A stretch of DNA of 64,000 bases, from positions 10,555,001 through 10,619,000 of the forward strand of contig BSYQ01000001.1 of NCBI GenBank assembly GCA_030272585.1, read 5' to 3'. The notes beneath the pieces were generated by a model. The model saw only the letters and a program-made list of their open reading frames with translations. It was not told the origin of the DNA and did no database searches. Numbering within the stretch: the first letter of the stretch is position 1; each line of letters begins with the position of its first letter. Below are positions 63,596 through 64,000 of the stretch, piece by piece. Source of the DNA: Bryopsis sp. KO-2023. Lineage: Eukaryota > Chlorophyta > Ulvophyceae > Bryopsidales > Bryopsidaceae. The translations under genes and the position numbers were made by a program.

Positions 63596-63723
63596 TGGTC
63601 ACAGATAGCGACTAGGATTGCAACCAGAACTGAAACGAGTTCGCATCCAAGTCACCAGAAAGTTTGGAAACTTTCCGGACACACTCCTATTACGTCAAAA
63701 TTCCAGGAAATTCAAACAAAAAC

Positions 63724-64000
63724 ATGTCCGGCCAGACGCCGCCACAGCTACCACCTATTCCACCTCCTGAGGAGGAAGAGGTGGTGGATAACCAACTAAT
63801 TCCCGTGGTTTATCCAGATGTGGTGCACCCACCAGCGCAGCAAATACATGATTTGCAGTGGGACAGACATGTACCCGACCAGGTTGAGGAACCGGACGAA
63901 GACTTAGACTCTGAACAAGAGTCGGAAGAGTCCGGGGACGAGGAGTATGATGAGGATATGGAGGACGTCCCGACAATAGAAGTCACCAACATCCTTCACC
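63724..64000 (+). CDS. Element D gag N-terminus, cut by window end
   Basis: An open frame starts at an ATG (AACATGTCC context) and is still open at the last base, 92 codons in. It begins MSGQTPPQLPPIPPPEEEE and is Pro- and acid-rich with Ser/Glu/Asp runs, as is common for gag N-termini and similar in style to the N-terminal parts of A and B. No domain is visible yet. Confidence 0.6.
   Translation, partial: MSGQTPPQLPPIPPPEEEEVVDNQLIPVVYPDVVHPPAQQIHDLQWDRHVPDQVEEPDEDLDSEQESEESGDEEYDEDMEDVPTIEVTNILH

Larger units (their letters stand above)
47936..63603 (+). mobile_element. LTR retrotransposon B (Ty3/gypsy-like, with integrase), carrying element C
   Basis: It spans 15,668 bp, of which about 11.1 kb is B itself. 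LTRs are 587 bp at a constant offset of 15,073. It is flanked by the 6-bp duplication GATAGC (47930-47935 and 63604-63609). It begins TGTAACC and ends GGTCACA. Coding order: gag-protease, RT-RNase H (interrupted by C), and integrase with a long extension. Apart from the C insertion, the long frames are intact, which suggests recent activity. It sits in the leader of D. Confidence 0.93.
47309..64000 (+). mobile_element. LTR retrotransposon D, partial, split by element B
   Basis: The visible parts are the primer site at 47309, a leader up to 47935, and, after element B, 63604 to the window end. Removing B and one copy of GATAGC restores a continuous leader that leads to an ATG at 63724. The primer site matches A, B and C. 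The 5' LTR lies just upstream of 47309 but its start is not definable here. The 3' half is outside the window. Confidence 0.7.

Noticed and set aside
1-64000. CRISPR arrays or bacterial operon signals
   Set aside because: No spaced direct-repeat array or ribosome-binding-site-led gene clusters; genes are intron-bearing and eukaryotic.

Overview
The window is nuclear DNA of a eukaryote, most likely a plastid-bearing protist or alga. The host genes carry many short GT-AG introns. One of them is ispF, an enzyme of the plastid MEP isoprenoid pathway, and CCCTAAA-type (plant/alga-style) telomere-like repeats occur near 36.5 and 36.7 kb. The species cannot be fixed from sequence alone; a chlorarachniophyte-like or similar alga would fit, but that is inference.

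Positions 1-36,000 are host genes whose exon chains I rebuilt by hand, requiring reading phase to be kept at every junction. In order: a CAMK/CDPK-like kinase (+), the kinetochore gene NUF2 (-), a secreted VWA-domain protein (-), an intronless short-chain dehydrogenase (+), an intronless SMP-30/gluconolactonase-like secreted protein (-), a YfcG/Ure2-type glutathione transferase (+), a coiled-coil protein with one membrane segment (-), ispF (-), AP-1 gamma-adaptin (-) and an unrecognised 261-residue basic protein (+). Several pairs are head-to-head and share short promoter regions. At 23,616-23,705 there is a complete HDV-like self-cleaving ribozyme fold, with all five helices, P1.1 and a candidate catalytic C.

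Positions 36,000-64,000 are a transposon nest. A MITE-like element with 20-bp subterminal repeats and a 9-bp target duplication lies 8 bp from LTR retrotransposon A (36,976-45,697). Farther on, the leader of element D (which runs off the window) is split by element B (47,936-63,603). B's reverse transcriptase is in turn split by element C (53,597-58,185). A, B and C each have paired LTRs at constant offset, a 6-bp target duplication and the same tRNA primer site, which D also carries. Only B encodes an integrase, and that integrase ORF has a C-terminal extension of more than 500 residues.

The most unusual structural signal is at the element ends. In A, B and C the distal end has 7 bases (GGTYACA) that are absent after U5 of the 5' LTR. 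They match, including the variable base, the 7 bases found two bases before the 3' LTR. This suggests that integration used a joined-end (circle-junction-like) intermediate containing GGTYACA-GC-TGTRACC.
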